Assembly: GCF_003590095.1 (NCBI RefSeq)
Contig: NC_039480.1
Span: forward strand, 9,959,328-10,023,327
Origin: Trichoplusia ni
Lineage: Eukaryota; Arthropoda; Insecta; Lepidoptera; Noctuidae
Length of the DNA: 64,000 nucleotides
Reading direction: 5' to 3'
Shown: piece by piece, positions 61,443 through 64,000 of the stretch
Layout: each line of letters starts with the position of its first letter
Numbering within the stretch: position 1 is the first letter of the stretch
Notes under the pieces: model-generated
What the model was told of the DNA's origin: nothing
Seen by the model: only the letters and a program-made list of their open reading frames with translations
Database searches by the model: none
Program-made: the position numbers and the translations under genes

Positions 61443-63207
61443 TTAAGAAATAGTCGTGCTTTGGTTAAAAATGTAACTGTTGAAAATGGTACGTCAGATT
61501 GACAGCAAACAACGCTTTGTTCGATGTCACCTGAAAGTCTAAAACAGAATCAAGACGGTTTCGGGAGCAAGCCTGTAGGGCAGGAAAACAGGATGTGAAA
61601 GAAACAGGAAAATGATTGATAGCCAGAACGATAATATAAGGTGAAGTGTTCTAAAGTCACAATAACCCTATGACAGTTACGATAGGTTTTTCATGATCTA
61701 AGCCAGTCTAACTGGTTGCCCACGGGCTAAAGGGCAACAACTATAAAACGTCATCGATTTCTTGCATTTTTTATATATTTAATGTGAGATTGACAAACAC
61801 GCGTCAAACCAGTAGTTGCCACACGCTAAAAATCATCGCTGGTCGCTTCGATATAATGTATATAAGTCTAGAAAATATCTATAACGGCGTTTTATGGCTA
61901 TGACCGTTGTTTTATAAGACCGTCGAAAACCTGTCATTCAAGCACTATGTAAACAGTTTTTTTGTCAAATACCCTATTGTTTTTATAATTTAAGTACACA
62001 ATTACGTATCTTTTCCCACTCTTCTTTGCTTTTATCCTGTTAGAGATCTAGCCTATTTCAGGCAACTCAGCATCACATTTTCCGCAGTATCCAATCGCTA
62101 CGATTTCAAATGATACTAAGGAACTAATGCAACTCTGAATACAAGTTCCAATTACAACTTACAATATAAGAAGTGCTGAGTCATTATATTTTCTTACCTA
62201 CAAAAAGGTAGGGGTGATTAAGATGAGAAAAAATTACATATTTCTTCAGAATTCGTTCGTAATTATTTATCTGAAGGTCTTATGAGATTAGACTGATTAT
62301 TTTGTCAGTCTTTCATATAAAACTTGAGTGATTTGACAAAAACATTGTAGTATTTGAGCTAAAGCAGCCAGTATTGTTATTATCCCTACTTTTTCTTAAT
62401 GGATTTTTATGATTTTTAAGAAAACGGAATCTTATGTGGATAATCTTTATCTGCGGATTATAGCATGATGGCGGGGGTTGCGAAAGGTTCAAAAATGAAA
62501 CAACATATTAATTAAATTTCGTGTATTCATGAAACAGACTACAATTATTTACAATTCCATTGTAATATGACCATCATACTATAACCCTTTTAAAATTAAA
62601 TGTCTCTAACCTTTCATAACACTTTCATAAATGCTCTTTCACAAATAAATAACTATATACAATAGAATTTTTAATACAATGTTGTATTTATCTAATATAG
62701 TATGGAATTTGTCACTTTGTCTAGATATCATTAAGGTTCAAAATTGTAAATCAGGTCGCGCGCACATTGCCTCGGGAGATAAAGTTAGATTTGATCAAGA
62801 GAATAATCTAAAACTTGTTAAAATAAAATGTAATCAATAAAACTTATGTCAATCTACAACTACTATAACGTTTAAACAATAAGAAAATCGTGATGTTTTT
62901 TGCTCTATTGATATTTCCGGTAATGGTTGGTAAATTTAATGACACCAAGGAACTAGGTTTAACTTTTATCAGCGGAAAATTATTTTTCACAAACATTTTA
63001 TTCGTCCCTAAAGATGCTAATAAAAAGTTATTTCATTTTAGGTCTCTAATTCTCAACATCACAAGTGCAAGAGAGTAAAGAATTAAAATGTAAGGCTTGT
63101 GATCTCATTAAGGATTATTTTCCTCCAGCAATCATCACGATACTTCATTATGTACTGTTTTGAAATGTATAACACTAAATAAAGCTGCAAACATCCATTC
63201 ATCTCTT

Positions 63208-63563
63208 TCACGCATCATACAACTCAGGGTTCTTTTCCCTTTCCCTCTTTAAGGTATTTTCATACCCAAATGGCTTATCGAAATCCCGTCCAGGCCTCTC
63301 CTCCACCTCTCTAACAAATTTATTTGCGCCATACCTGTCATAAGGATCATTAAATACAGCGTACACACAACCTACAACCGCCAAAACAAAACCAGTCACA
63401 AAATACATTTTATTCGTTTTATAAGAATCGATAATACTCTCGAACATCGTCCACGCTTTCGTCTTATTCGAATCAGGATCGTCATGATCTCGATTCATAT
63501 GGTGAATCTTTTCGCCTGAACCCGATTTCGATTTATTGTCCGTATCACTCGGTTTTGATTTGT
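63208..63563 (-). CDS. Terminal coding exon, single-pass membrane protein C-terminus, unknown gene
   Basis: After acceptor TATTTATTTTACAG, two bases complete a split codon. The frame then runs without stop for 117 codons to TGA at 63210-63208. It starts KSKPSDTDNKSKSGSGEKIH, a Ser/Lys-rich spacer, then MNRDHDDPDSNKTKAWTMFE. A hydrophobic helix MYFVTGFVLAVVGCVYAVF follows, then a charged tail including DPYDRYGANKFVREVEERPG and ending KNPELYDA. One transmembrane segment with a tail of about 45 residues; no family recognised. Upstream exons lie to the right. Confidence 0.7.
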
Positions 63564-63765
63564 CTGTAAAATAAATACTGTGTACATTTCTTTACACCAG
63601 TCTTTACACAAGCGTTTTCCAGCGAAAGTGTTCAATAATCGTATCCATTCACAGAACAATGAAATTGTGTGACGACTACGCTGTGAGACATGTGCGCAGT
63701 CTTTTTCTTAACTGCTGAGAATACGCCGCGAATTCGTCGCATTGTCGCAGCGTATGCTAACTTAC

Positions 63766-63824
63766 TCTCATTGAACGCATGCCCTGGAGAAACGTTAATG
63801 CAAAAGAACCCCAACGTACCGATT
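63766..63824 (-). CDS. Internal exon upstream of the terminal exons (tentative)
   Basis: Exon of 59 bp between acceptor TTTCTTTGCTCAG and a perfect donor GAGA|GTAAGT. Phase 2 in, phase 1 out. It encodes IGTLGFFCINVSPGHAFNE, a mostly hydrophobic stretch that could be part of a signal peptide or membrane segment. Reading upstream in frame hits TGA without an ATG, so it is not a first exon. Its one-base overhang (A) joins AC of the 63563 exon to give Asn, or GT of the 60262 exon to give Ser. Confidence 0.5.
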
Positions 63825-64000
63825 CTGAGCAAAGAAATTATTATCTTCTTTTCCAATCAGTTAATGATATTTTTGTATGATAAGACTAGTAACCTTTTTA
63901 AAGATTGAGTGTAGTTTTCTTGCAGAAAAATCTATTTCTATAGACCAGCAGTATTTTAAGCATGAGCGATATTTCTTAATGCATTGAAAATGTTTTTCAC
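63825..64000. other. Unassigned right edge
   Basis: No coding exon recognised on either strand; presumably intron of the minus-strand gene. Confidence 0.4.

Larger units (their letters stand above)
60263..63207 (-). other. Non-coding stretch (intron or intergenic) with SINEs
   Basis: Holds SINEs at 60590-60800 and 61249-61442. A minus-strand AATAAA at 62997-63002 could serve the exon at 63208. The remainder is AT-rich with no coding signal. Confidence 0.55.

Noticed and set aside
1..64000. CRISPR arrays, bacterial operons or an integrated prophage
   Set aside because: Split genes, Helitrons and SINEs show a eukaryotic nuclear sequence; no regularly spaced direct repeats were seen.

Overview
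AT-rich, repeat-dense eukaryotic DNA with the look of a lepidopteran (moth or butterfly) nuclear genome. Short exons with GT-AG introns sit among several copies of a Lep1-type non-autonomous Helitron, tRNA-headed SINEs, 5'-truncated LINEs and dispersed palindromic repeats. The family cannot be fixed from the sequence; the repeat mix looks noctuoid-like, which is an impression from memory.

Layout. (1) 1-11,821, minus strand: a beta-1,4-glucuronyltransferase 1-like gene (GT49 family). Three coding exons were rebuilt (10716-11821, 5938-6058, 295-420) with matching splice phases; the last exon or exons lie off the left edge. Its introns hold a SINE, a 350-bp dispersed repeat and a 1.7-kb inverted-repeat element full of copies of a 14-bp motif. 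(2) About 11,840-12,255: a CpG-rich spacer between two divergent start codons, a likely shared promoter. (3) 12,256-58,839, plus strand: a nine-exon gene for a divergent two-pore-domain potassium channel (K2P)-like protein of about 346 residues. One intron is 33 kb and carries most of the mobile elements. The fold (TM1-P1-TM2-TM3-P2-TM4) is recognisable, but both selectivity filters depart from consensus: TALGFG in P1 and TTSGGLN in P2. (4) 59.1-64.0 kb, minus strand: 3' exons of an unrecognised gene, in tail-to-tail orientation with the channel gene. An exon at 63,766-63,824 can splice in phase to either of two terminal exons (63,208-63,563 with a transmembrane helix, or 60,090-60,262 with GTTPE repeats).

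Other points: a 168-codon orphan ORF in channel intron 1 (14,203-14,709), several near-perfect hairpins, and a dispersed palindrome around AGAGCGCTGTCTC with about ten copies. No rRNA, credible stand-alone tRNA gene or CRISPR array was seen. All exon models come from reading frames, splice consensus and phase; no transcript or database evidence was available.
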